From assembly GCA_024741835.1 (NCBI GenBank), contig JAENRP010000445.1, positions 1-30,166 on the forward strand: DNA of 30,166 nucleotides, in the 5' to 3' direction. A model generated the notes under the pieces. That model did not search any database and had not been told where the DNA came from. It worked only from the letters and a program-made list of their open reading frames with translations. The DNA is from Diplocarpon mali. Taxonomy: Eukaryota; Ascomycota; Leotiomycetes; Helotiales; Drepanopezizaceae. Within the stretch, counting starts at the first letter, position 1. Every line of letters begins with the position of its first letter. Positions 12,161 through 22,919 of the stretch are shown here, piece by piece. The translations under genes were made by a program, and so were the position numbers.

Positions 12161-12332
12161 TTCTATAGTAGTAATGGAAAAAGTAGAATTAATTAGATAA
12201 AGAAGAAGAGCTAAGAAGCAGCTCTAAAGCTATTTATATAAGAATACGCTAAACCCAATTGGGATAGAATAGAACGCTACTCCTTTATATACTGGCGAAG
12301 TAGTAGCCGATGTGATATGGCTCCTTCTAATA
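12161..12332 (-). repeat. LTR, right copy (5' LTR of the minus-strand element)
   Basis: The same 172-bp length as the left LTR and collinear with it without gaps. Its outer half keeps more C and G than the left copy (CCGATGTG against CTGATATA), meaning fewer RIP changes near the boundary with unique DNA. It is followed at once by ACCAC (12333-12337). Confidence 0.88.
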
Positions 12333-12337
12333 ACCAC
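12333..12337. repeat. Target-site duplication, right copy (ACCAC)
   Basis: Identical to 7239-7243 and immediately outside the right LTR. It completes the insertion footprint. Confidence 0.85.
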
Positions 12338-12655
12338 CCAACCGCCTTATCAAGAATCATATGAATGAGATCTCCGAAAAGCGCTGGAATATCAAAGACA
12401 TGGTCCTCTCTGGTATAACAAACAACTAAACTTGACTCGTTACAGCTTGAACATCTCGTCAAAATAATTATGGTGTTGCTCAAAACTGAAAATATCGTCA
12501 AGAGTTCCCTCAACTTGATATACTGGCGGAAGCTCGCCTTGCGACAACTCTATCGTTAGGAGCAGTAGGCCGGACATCTTAAGAGTGAAGTCTGTGTTTC
12601 CCGGAAAAAATATTCTAAATAATTTCAATGACCTCGTCGATGTCTTGTGTGGCCA
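12338..12655 (-). pseudogene. Possible host reading frame interrupted by the retrotransposon
   Basis: On the minus strand two overlapping open stretches share a switch near 12440-12455. The first carries SGLLLLTIELSQGELPPVYQ, the second VCYTREDHVFDIPALFGDLI, and the second runs straight into the LTR. Across the deduced empty site the second frame would continue for about 11 codons into 7238 and below before a TAG. Neither stretch begins with a convincing ATG and I recognise no family, so this may be a broken gene or a chance frame. Confidence 0.25.
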
Positions 12656-13060
12656 CAGACCTTACATTTAAGTCACGCCGCTATCGTCTCTCTGCAAATC
12701 TTCAGGAATAAAAAGTTTAGTGGATTCTCATTTGAAATGTACCGAGCCATACGTGATCTTTTTATATTAGTTTGAGGAATTGCGGAAGGCGGATTTGCAA
12801 GGTCTTTAATTATAATTCATTTTGTAGAGGCTAGCAGCGTCACGTTTCAGCGTCAGCCTCAGCAGCGAGCACCAGCCACTCTAAGCCACCTCACGTAATG
12901 CAAGGTATAGCTGTGGCACAAGCCGAGATAGGCAGGTATCTAGCTACCTCGGACCATCCCCGGGCTGACTGCCCGTGATGCCGCTGTCAGCATCCACATC
13001 ATCCGTGATACAAATATCTCAGATTCAAACCACATCCCAGAACCATCCCAGCCATCCACT
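12656..13060 (+). promoter_or_regulatory. Upstream region of the aminopeptidase gene
   Basis: RIP-type composition ends near the retroelement and balanced composition returns by about 12830. CCCCGG at 12959-12964 fits the CreA carbon-repression consensus (SYGGRG) on the minus strand, and AGATAG near 12926 fits the GATA-factor core. Both are short motifs that also occur by chance. The last 40 bases before the ATG are C/A-rich (ACCATCCCAGCCATCC), typical of fungal leaders. Confidence 0.4.
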
Positions 13061-14375
13061 ATGAAGCTCACATATTTATCTCTGCTTGCCCTCGCCGCTA
13101 CTGCCAACTCCCGCTTCATCGAGAAGCACGAGACAGATCAGGTCGTCATCAACGCCGCCGCTGTCGAGGATGAGCGTTATCTGATCGAGCTCTCGCCGGG
13201 AAAAACACTATGGGTGACGGAGGAGGAGAAATGGGAATTGCGACGTGTAAGTCTTCGTGATTCACGGCGTCGTCTTGTATACAGAAGCATCCGCTGAGAC
13301 ATAGTTAGAATGGCCAAAACTTCATGGACATAACCACCACCCCTTCCCTCGGCCACTCCACCTCCAAGAAATCCCCGACCTTCCCCTCCAAACCCGCCCT
13401 TCAAAAAGAACTTAAGCCCATGATCGCTCAACTTGACAAGGAGAACCTACAAGCCAATCTCGAGACGTTCTCCGCCTTCCACACCCGCTACTATAAGTCC
13501 GACTACGGACGTCAGAGCTCTGAATGGCTGCTCGCAAAAGTTCAGAAGACGATCAAGAACGCCGGCGCAGATAAACATGGCGCACACGCTGCACACTTCA
13601 AGCACCCCTGGGGCCAGCACAGCATCATCGCAACCATCCCCGGCTCGTCCAACGCCACGGTCGTGATCGGCGCGCACCAGGACAGCATCAACCTCTTCCT
13701 GCCGTCTATCTTCTCTGCGCCGGGCGCCGACGATGACGGCTCCGGCACCGTGACCATCCTCGAGGCGCTGCGTGTGCTGCTCACCAGCGAGGAGGTCGTG
13801 CAGGGGAAGGCGCAGAATACTGTCGAGTTCCACTGGTACTCGGCTGAGGAGGGGGGCTTGCTGGGCAGTCAAGCGATTTTCACCGAGTACGAGAGGACGG
13901 GGCGGGATGTGAAGGCGATGTTGCAGCAGGATATGACGGGTTATGTGCAGGGTACGCTCGATCAGGGCAAGGAGGAGTCGGTGGGTGTCATCACGGATTT
14001 TGTGGATGGGGCTTTGACGGAGTTTATCAAGACCGTCGTTACTGAAGTGCGTTTTCTCCCCTCCCCTTTACTTACCTTCCTTCCATCCTCTCGTCTCCGC
14101 TTACTTTTCTACACGTGCACATGGCTAATCACCCCGCCCAGTATTGCACGATTCCCTATGTTGAAACCAAATGCGGCTACGCCTGCTCAGACCACGCCTC
14201 AGCCTCCAAAGCTGGCTATCCTTCTGCCTTCGTCATCGAGTCCGCGTTCAGCGATTCGGACAAGCGAATCCACACTAGCGACGACACCATCGCTTACCTC
14301 AGCTTCGACCATATGCTGCAGCATGCCAGGCTCACCCTCGGTCTGGTTTACGAGCTGGCTTTTGCGGACTTGTAG
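13061..14375 (+). CDS. lap1: Secreted M28 leucine aminopeptidase (Lap1-like)
   Basis: A zinc aminopeptidase that removes N-terminal residues, often leucine, from peptides outside the cell. Exons: 13061-13246, 13309-14046 and 14142-14375. The introns, 13247-13308 and 14047-14141, have GTAAGT..TTAG and GTGCGT..CCAG ends; both junctions are phase 0. The product is 385 residues, near the usual fungal Lap1 size of about 380-390. Residues 1-18 form a signal peptide ([17 protein letters not shown]), followed by a propeptide-like segment. All expected metal and catalytic motifs are visible: GAHQDS (about 184), PGADDDGSG (about 200), EEGGLLGS (about 242), QDMTGY (about 269) and HTSDDT (about 352). A CGYAC pair near 319-323 probably forms the conserved disulfide, and GSSNAT is a potential N-glycosylation site. 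The first splice restores NGQNFMDIT, a family hallmark. It looks functional despite lying 0.73 kb from a RIP-mutated element. Confidence 0.93.
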
Positions 14376-17300
14376 ATCAACGCGGCTGGCCTGTGGTCAA
14401 GGGAGGGCTTGGTGTCATTGATAATAATACTGGGAAGTGGAATGACTAGGCACGGGTGTAGGAAGAACACGGGCATGTATATGTAAATACCAATTCATGG
14501 GAATCACGCTTAGATTGAATATTAACGAGACCAATACCATGTACATGACGCGGCTGCAAAGCTGCGCAGTAACTTATCAACATATAAAATGTTAGGGTTT
14601 CGACTTGGCGGCTTAGGGTGATCGCGAAAGGCAATAAACTTCGGATGTGTTATAAGGTGTATAAAGGGTAGAAATACAGTAGCCGTAAGGCATTCGATAA
14701 TTGATGTAATGCATTGCCCGCCTGAGTTTTTCATATGTGTAAATGACATGGTCTTGTAACTATAATTACATTTTTTTCCTTGGTGCATAGGCAAGAGAAT
14801 TCTGGGCATAGTCTTCTCTTTCACTGGACAATGTGAGTTTGGCTTTGGCTTTGGATTTGAACTTCATGCCACTGTACCCTACGGAGACTTGCGGGTTCCC
14901 TAGCATAGGTAATAATATAGTTACCGTAAGAGCCTTTAGGTAGACACCGTGTTATACACGCAGATAGTTGATCTGATTACTCGGGCCCGCGCTGAAGAAG
15001 TAGGTACTGACGTTTGGACATGTATCTAGGAGGACATCTAATAAGAGGAATCTAGTAAGAGGAATTGAACTCGCTTAGGTAAGCGTAGGGCGTTGTGGGG
15101 TTATTTTTTATCTTTATTTCTATTTTTCTCTTTTTTTTCATTTATATGTATATATTTTTTCTTGGCTGCGTAGGTAGAAAATGGCTTATTATTTGCGACC
15201 GAGTGTCGAGGGGTAGCCTTAATCAGGCTACTTACTACGCTACTATGATGAGTAATTGCATGCGAATTCAGCCAACTCTATGACATTTAATCGTTGACAT
15301 ATGATCAGATTCCGTCGATGTAGACGAAATGTAGACGCGCATATTAAAGTTGTATGGGAGGCCTAGAGGGCTACTATGTTAATAGCTAGGGTACTCAAGG
15401 GAAAGCAAGGCGCCTATGCAGGGAGCTTAGCCATATGCTCCTTACCCTATCAGTAGTATTACGTAAGAGCACGCTAGTAACACGTGATACAGTGTGAGCA
15501 TTATAGTGGCATATCAGCATCACAGCGTGTGCTCTCTGTAACTGGTACGTGCTATAGGAAGCGCGTACTCGTTCAAGCATCACGAGAAATGTGGCTGGTT
15601 TTTTTTTTGCAGAGGGGTGTATTATGGTTTGAGTTGACAGTGTGCTACCGATTCTGATCTCTCTTGGATTACACTGGCATTTGCTGGGCTGTGGAGGGGT
15701 TATAAACGAGAAAAACTCACGGCTATTTTCCTTGCACCTAGATCGGAGCAAATTCGAGAAAAGTGGGCATCATATTTAGCCGAGCCGACGTTGATGTAAA
15801 TAAACGAGCTTGGTATTTCATAGCATGTTTGTCGGATTTTCACTGAGTATTGTTTCACTAGCTCACTTTCAAAAAAATATATATATATCTCTGGATATCG
15901 GATATCTACAAAGTTGTTTCAATTCTGAGCTGAAAACACCTGGGTCTCAAAGGCCATATGCCCTGGTAAATAGCTTGAGGGTAACTAGTTAGGTAGCAAA
16001 ACCTGCAGCTCCCCTTACCGGTTTTGCAGATTGTTCAGTGATCCGGATTTTCCTTTCATTATTTCATTTTCTTTGTGTGAATTGTCTTACTAAACTCACA
16101 GGGTTGGGTTTCACTTTTAACCGTATCAAACATATAATCATGACACTATTGAATGCAGAATGAATACTATTAAGTTTTGTAAATATGAGTTATAGTGAAG
16201 AATTATGCTTTGGATGAGAAAATCAAGTATCTCTACTACTCTTCAGTGTCTTCAGCGCTCTTAGAAGTGTACTGTGGCTATTTAAGCATAAGGCCCTGCG
16301 ATCTGCTCTACTATCTCCTACTGCCCGAACACTTTTCGTAGCTAACTGTGGGGATTCGGTTCAAAAGTCTAAATCTTCCTTTGAACCTTGAGACTATTGA
16401 GCTCAACTTATTTGAAGAGAAATGAGCTAATCCACTCCAGTAAAAACCTACTTCGTATTGCAAAACTAAATCTTACCCTTAATACTTTAAAGTTGGGCAG
16501 GCTCTCTTTTTCTCAGAACAAAACAATTAGTCATGATTATGTAAGGCTAGCTATGTTAAGACGCTAATATTAAGCAGACTAATAATACAAAAGAGTAAAG
16601 AAATATCAAACGGGTCGCAGATATCAATACATAAAATTTAAGGCTATAACAGAGATCCAGTAGAACAGCGGGCGGAATAGTCGTCGATATAATTCTCTGT
16701 CTTAATAATATCTGCTAACAAGAGAGAATAAGATATCCAAAGCAAAAAGTTCTGTTTTTTAGCAATTAGAGTCTATAATTTAAAAGAAACGATAATGTAT
16801 CCTACCGGCTATCAGAGCTATCACTTAGCATAAATGAGCTCAGGTGGTATTATGTCGTAGATCTGGGAATTGAAATTTACAAAAAACTCCTAATCGGGAT
16901 CTTGGAATCCGTTATTTTGTATTCATATTTAGCATTCTATACTATCCTATTCTAGCTATACCTCATACATCGGTACTACTTGCACGTCTGCGTACCTTTG
17001 GATGGGTATTTGGCTTGACTAATCTGCGAAAAATCAAGTTCAAGAGTTTTCAGCTGTTTGCCCTGAAGATTAGTTAGGTCGGGCTTTTCTCCACGTCGAC
17101 ACCTACCTCTCACTTCACCTTCCTATAATGATACTTGGTTCTCCCATAATATGCCCCACAAATTAATCTCAAATCTTTTAACTTTCAAGATAACTTATCC
17201 AGTAGCCTATTCTTTATTACTTTTCATCTCAGTTGCGACCACCTCACATGGGGTGTATCCTCATATAATTACGGTAGCAGATCCGCATTGGATTAACTGA

Positions 17301-17446
17301 TCTCATCTATCTGGTTTAAACTTGAATTGACCTTTGCGAAATCATAGCTTTGCTACGGTAAACTCTCAAACTCAAATTCTTTCTCGCCTTGAACTTACCG
17401 ATATACAAACATACTCGAGTTCAGCTTCAACCTCAAATTCCCAAAC
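14376..17446. other. 3-kb intergenic stretch, no gene seen
   Basis: Only short conflicting frames. The longest, 15395-15751 on the minus strand, lacks an ATG start and any domain. There are poly-T runs near 15105-15160 and 15600, and a small direct repeat of TAAGAGGAAT at about 15042-15065. The part after about 16900 becomes pyrimidine-rich towards 17446 and probably contains the promoter and leader of the SNF2 gene. No RNA gene was recognised. Confidence 0.55.
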
Positions 17447-20400
17447 ATGGCGGACAACTTTAAAGAACTTCAGGAGATGCTAGACTCGGATCAGACTCCG
17501 GGGCACTGGATTCAAGACCGATTACAAAACGCAGCTCCTGGCTCCCCAGCATTGGCCGCTTCCCAAGACCGCTTGGTGCCCACAATCGAACTATCAACCA
17601 CTCAACTCCCGACTCCCATGCTCGAGTCTCAGAGCGACAACTTTCCCATGCGAAGTATGCCGCAAGTCAGGATCGAGAATCGGGACATAGATATGCATAG
17701 GGGAAGTATGACTCCACCTCCTTCTGCACTCGTGAACACGTTCACCAATGGGAGTATTCGTGTTTCGCCTTCCTTATTCCTAGGGCGCTCGCCGAGTGTA
17801 CCTTTAATATCTTCACCGGTAACTGACAGGCCTATTTATGACAACTTTCTTTCGTCAATTTTAAATTCGTCGTTAAGTTCAAGTCAAAATGCCTCCAAGA
17901 AATCCATATTTGGGGGTCCGTTTCGAGACATCCCTACGCCGGCTAAGGCCGCGAGCACGCCTGTTTCGTCGCTGGATACTATCTCGGCAAAGGCGCATTT
18001 TCCAGTAGCCACTCCGGAGTACGGTATTGATGACGATATGATGATTATCGAAGCTACAGAGGCATCTCTTGAAGTACAGAAGAAGTGGATGACAAACCAG
18101 CCCAGCAGGAGATCCCAGGCTGATGAAGTCGTCTTCGTAAAAGAAGAGCCTGATAAAACCTCACCAGCCCGCACATCTTCTCCATTTTTCAAGAAGCCGG
18201 TGGATCCAGCTCGAGCAGCAAAGCTCATCGCCGCCCAACAAGCCATGTTTCGCGGCCAAGCACTGGGCAACGGTGAAGGCAGTTCCCATGACCGTGGTTA
18301 CGCTCGCTATGACCTCTTCTATTCCCCCTCGAACGAGAAATCCCGGCGCTTCAAAGATTCTGCATCCAAGCGTTGTGATCCGCAGAAAAATGATCTGGAG
18401 CCAGCGAATGCTGCCATGGGTGATGTGAATGAAGACCATTCGTGGATGGAAGTTGAGGATGAAGTTGACAACGAGCTGGTCAAGATGATAAGACTACGGG
18501 AATGTTTGGTAAAGAAGAAAAGAGGAAACCACATTTCGGGTAACGAGGCGCTGGAGCTGTTCAAGGTCCAGAAGCGCCTTGAGACCAAGGAACGGCTGCG
18601 TGCTGCTGCTTTGCGCGGTGAAGAAAATTATGAAGACGACGAGCAGTCATTGCTCATGCACGAGTCGAGAGAAAACACAGTACGTCGCCATGGTGATGAC
18701 CCTTTCAATCAGATTCAGTCTGAAGATATGCTGGACAATCTCGATGAGGCAGATGAGGACGACCGGTACGCCGTACCACGTATGACGGAAAATTTTGAAG
18801 GCCATGACGCCGAAGGAGACCTGGGCTTGACAAAAAGCGGCAAGCCTCGCAAGCGTCGCGCTCCAGGATCCAGATCCAATAACCCCCAGAATTCCCGTCA
18901 GTACTTCGCTCGCGAGCAAGAGCGTCGTCGAGAGAAAGAGCGCTCTAAGGCCCAGAAGAAGAAGACCGCTCAGGCTCTCGTTCAGGCCAATCGCAATATC
19001 CGAGCTGGTGGTAAAGGAAAAGGGAAGGAGAAAACAAAGAAAGCTGGCAAAAACAATAAGAAGATGAAAGGCAAAGGTAGAGCGGTCATCACCAACAGCC
19101 GGAGTCTCCTAACAAGCGGCCAATTCGGCCAGCGAGATGGCCAAGACAAGATCGGACAAATGATTCTCGAGGACCTGATGCAGAACGATCCAATCTCCGA
19201 CCGCTTGCTAAATCCTGTATTCGACCGTACCCCGGAAACGCTTATCTCCGGTCCTCAAGTGAAGACGACACAGTTCCAGCTCTTGTTTGCCAATATTCCT
19301 GAAGCCGATGACAGCAGTGAAAAATGCGCGATCCGCACAGATAAAGCGAAGTTGAGGGAGGCCAGTAAGTCATTCGGGTACGCGAAGTGCAAAGCGCAGG
19401 ATGGCAAGTGGTTGATTAAGGGTATGAAGAGCAATCTTTATCACCACCAATTACTTGGGGCCACGTGGATGGTGCAGAGGGAATTGAGCTCGCAAGCGCC
19501 GCATGGAGGCTTATTAGCGGATAGTATGGGGTTGGGGAAGACGGTACAGACCCTTGCTTGTATGGTTGGAAATCCACCCGGGCCGGGTGAGTTTGTTTAC
19601 TTTCTTGCTGCTTTCGCTCCGTTCTCGCTTAACTTACAACCCCACTTATTTTAAGGCTATTTAAAAGTCGCTGTTTCGGCAAGTTACCTGCTAATGGGGC
19701 AAGGAATACCTAGGGGATATCAAGCGTAACGTCAAAGCAACTCTAATTGTTGTACCTGCCACTGTGATCGAGCAGTGGATCGACGAGATCCGCTTGCACT
19801 GCGACAAGAAGATATTCCCCAAAGTCCTGCACTATCAAACCATGTCGAAAGTTGAGATTGAAATCCTGCAAGATATCGATATTGTAGTAACGTCCTACAA
19901 TGAGGTGATGAAGCAGTTCCCTTTTCCCGACAAGAGAGGCCGTCTGGAGATCGAGCGCGTGGGTTATAAACGCTGGTGGAAGGGCGCGCTTAAGAATATG
20001 GGTTCGCTACACCAGGTTAACTGGTATCGGGTGGTGCTGGATGAAGCGCAGGCTATAAAGAACAATAGCTCTCGGACTAGTCTCGCTTGCCAGAACCTAA
20101 AGAGTGTGTATAGGTGGTGCTTGACAGGAACGCCGTTGTTGAATAGACTCGAGGAGTGAGTTCTTCCACCCCTCCATTTCAATATCCTCGAAAAAATAAA
20201 GAAGAAGAGAAGAGAAAAATTAATCAAAGTCCCCGGATTATCTCAGCACATTCAAATACCAACTAAATTGCTCTTGCGTAGGCTCTTTCCCTACCTCCGC
20301 TTCCTCAAAGCAAACTACACCATGGATTGGCAGACCTTCTACCGCTATTTCTGTGACCCCGACAACCCGCAGAGCATCCGCCGCATTGAGACACTACTGA

Positions 20401-22919
20401 GTTACACTATGATGCGCCGCACCATGAAGACGACGATCCTGAACAGACCTATCATCGTGTTGCCTAAACCGCTTGCAGAAATTCTTTACGTCGAGTTCTC
20501 ACCTGAGGAGCAGATTATTTACCGGATTGTGAGTTCCCTCTTCTGCTATCCTAATACAGACTTTTATCGATATTTGAAAGCCATGGAATGTAAGATAATT
20601 CGCGAAACACAAAAAATCTAACATTTACTGCATCTTATAGACTGAAAACCGCTTTCGCAATAACCTCAACGCTTTCTTCAGGAAAGGCGAAGCTAGCCGC
20701 AACTACAGCGTCTTCCTCGTACAACTGCTGCGCCTCCGCCAATGCACATCCCATCCATTCATGCTGGAGCGTACGATCAAGGAGAGCTGGACCTTTGAAG
20801 ATTTGCAGGTGTTGACGCTGCAGCTGCGCAAGCTGAAGCATACGCCTAATGCTAGGCCATTTTATGAGCAATGCAAGCTGGTAGGTCTATTTGCCTTTTG
20901 GGTGCTAGATACAGCACTGCTGTTTCCTTTCCCGATAATTTATCTAATGGGGCTCAATTCTGAACATAAACACAATGCATCGCGAGATCATACTATTCCA
21001 CACAACTATTTTGCTGACTGGCCCAATAACCAGTGGGTCGAACAATCCGAAACGCGTCGTGCGGAGCGCAGGGAACGCGGCGATCTGGTTCCGGATGATG
21101 AGATGCTGCCTTTCGGTCGCTCGGACTACGGCCACAATTTCAGCATAGAGAAAGCACTGAGGACTCTGGATGAGGAAGAGCTTTTCAAGCGGGTGACGTG
21201 CTCAATTTGCTCAGATTTTCCAATGGATCCTAGGAAGACTGATGTGAGTAGTACCTGTTCGATCCTCAACTTTTGAAGGAGATTCCGCATACCAGGGGTA
21301 GGAGATTTGTGCTGACAACCAAATCAGTGCGGTCATATTTTCTGCAACGACTGTCTAGATAGTTACTGCCATGAGCTAGTGGCGCAGGGCAACGATTATA
21401 TGACTTGTCCGGAGTGTAATCGCATCTTTCAGAAAATGGAGAAGATTAAGTTGGCGGCGGTTGAGGATGAGATTGGGGATGAGGATAGTGAGAGTGTTTC
21501 CGGTTTGTCCAGTTCATTGTCTTGAGATCCGCTACTGTCTGGCTTAAGCTGCTGCTTCTAATCTCATGTTTCTATCTCGGCCCTTTCCCTTCTTTGGGAT
21601 TCTACCTTTCCCCTTATTCCAGCATAGTCCTAGTGGAGTTCACAAGCTAACAACCCCAGGCGACGGATCGCGAAGGGAGAAAAGCAAAAAGAAATTCAAA
21701 TCATCTAGCAAAGGCGTCGATATGATTGGTTTCGAGCCCTCCTCCAAAGACTCAAGCTGGGTGGCCAAGAGCGATTTCGACCCTTACTTTCCATTTACGC
21801 CGAGTAGTAAGACAACTGCGCTAAAGGCGTTATTGTTGAAGGGATTTGAAGAGGCGCCGCTAGATAAGGTATAGACCGCTATCACTTCACTGGAAAGATC
21901 CAATTGCCTAGAATCAATTTGTGATATTGACGCTGATACGGTCACAGGTCGTCATTTACGTCCAGTTCCGCACCCTAGCCCGCATCGTGGGCCGCATCTG
22001 CGAGAGCGAGGGCTGGGGTTTCGTGTACCTCACCGGTGACTCATCTCTAGAGCACCGTACTAAGGTCATCAAGCACTTCCGCGACAGTCCAGAGACCATG
22101 ATCCTGATTTCCGGGTTAAAGTGTGGTGGTTTAGGGTACGTTTACTTCACCTCGCTTAACTCCTCAAACTCAAAGTCTCAGCCCGCTCTAGTACTCGACA
22201 AGACTTGAATGATTCTTGATGTCATCATCTTTTTATACATTTGGCACATATTCTTGTCGGAACGAAAACTAATAGACTTCCCTTCTAGCCTGAACTTCCC
22301 CTGGGCCAACCGTTGCATTTCCTTAGACCTCTGGTGGAACCATGCCGTCGAACAACAAGCCTTCGGTCGCATATTTCGTATCGGCCAAAAGAAAGAAACA
22401 TTCATGACCCGAATCGTCGTCAAGAACAGTGTTGACATGCGTATGCTGACCATGCAGCTTCATAAACTGCAAAACGTGGAGAAAGCTATGAGAGATGGCG
22501 AGACTAAGGTGAAGCCTAGCTTGAGTATCGCGCAGCTGGCGAATCTCTTCGGCTTCTTGAAGACGGATGCTGATGGGGAGATTATGAGTGTTGAGGCTGA
22601 CTACGAGGATGGGGTTAGTAAGGAGGTTGAGGAGGTTAGTTCTTGTCCTTTCTTTGCTTTGAACTTCCCTTCAATCTATATACAGTTTACAGTTCCTGAT
22701 CAGTTACGAAGTACTCGTGGGGCTCAGAGTGCTAACAATAGACAGAAGTTGGGCTGGAATGCATTCAGTATTGAGGGATGTAGTCGTCCTAGCGATCAAC
22801 CTGAGCAGCCTCAGGAAAACAAGAAGCAAGGCAACGATGAGAATCCAAAATATGGTTTTGGCCATTGGGATGCCGAGGATGCTATGGAAGTTCAACAGGA
22901 AAAGGGATCAGTCGATTGA
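17447..22919 (+). CDS. SNF2-family ATPase with RING finger (Uls1/Ris1-like)
   Basis: A nuclear DNA-dependent ATPase/translocase with an embedded RING, the architecture of Rad5/Rad16/Uls1 proteins. Exons: 17447-19586, 19714-20155, 20282-20528, 20641-20880, 21034-21243, 21328-21502, 21660-21868, 21948-22135 and 22289-22919; every junction keeps frame, giving about 1,493 residues. A further 51-bp intron at 22635-22685 is possible. Motifs: Walker A ADSMGLGKT (about 695), DEAQ box (about 820), LTGTP (about 850), C3HC4 RING (CSIC...CGHIFCNDC...CPEC, about 1078-1124, split by an intron), and helicase-C with SGLKCGGLGLNF and QAFGRIFRIGQ (about 1306). The roughly 690-residue N-terminus is low-complexity and acidic, then strongly basic (about 465-550), with SUMO-interaction-like MMIIE and VVFV segments. 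DEAQ favours the Ris1/Uls1 group over Rad5/Rad16, and such proteins act on SUMOylated targets. The paralogue assignment is an inference. The ATG context (AAACATGG) is good. Confidence 0.9.
20881..21033 (+). other. Stop-free, frame-preserving intron 4 of the SNF2 gene
   Basis: This 153-bp segment starts GTAGGT, ends CCAG and has a GCTGAC branch-like site. It is exactly 51 codons with no stop, so retention would insert a hydrophobic 51-residue stretch before the RING. Splicing gives ...YEQCKL/WVEQSETRR..., which is how this family normally reads, so I treat it as an intron. Confidence 0.7.

Larger units (their letters stand above)
7244..12332 (-). mobile_element. RIP-degenerated Ty1/copia LTR retrotransposon
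   Basis: A 5,089-bp element flanked by two 172-bp direct repeats and a 5-bp target duplication. Read on the minus strand, copia domains are recognisable through many stops: the reverse-transcriptase motif ALYKLK (family consensus ALYGLKQ) at about 8594-8611, the YxDD catalytic box read as YIND followed by ILIA at about 8457-8477, and the RNase H end (KAKYIAI, AIRELL) at about 7745-7810. RT before RNase H on the minus strand places gag towards 11-12 kb. The interior is poor in CpA/TpG, very rich in TpA and keeps CpG, the signature of RIP acting on CpA. Most internal stops are TAG/TAA at places where CAG/CAA would be expected. The element cannot encode an active polyprotein. Just inside the minus-strand 5' LTR, GGTTATAAGCCTTAAG could be a mutated primer-binding site. 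Confidence 0.9.

Noticed and set aside
13447..13872. Minus-strand frames opposite the aminopeptidase
   Set aside because: Shadows of the GC-rich aminopeptidase exon 2.
15395..15751. 118-codon minus-strand frame
   Set aside because: Begins at a non-ATG codon, has no recognised domain and no splice-supported extension.
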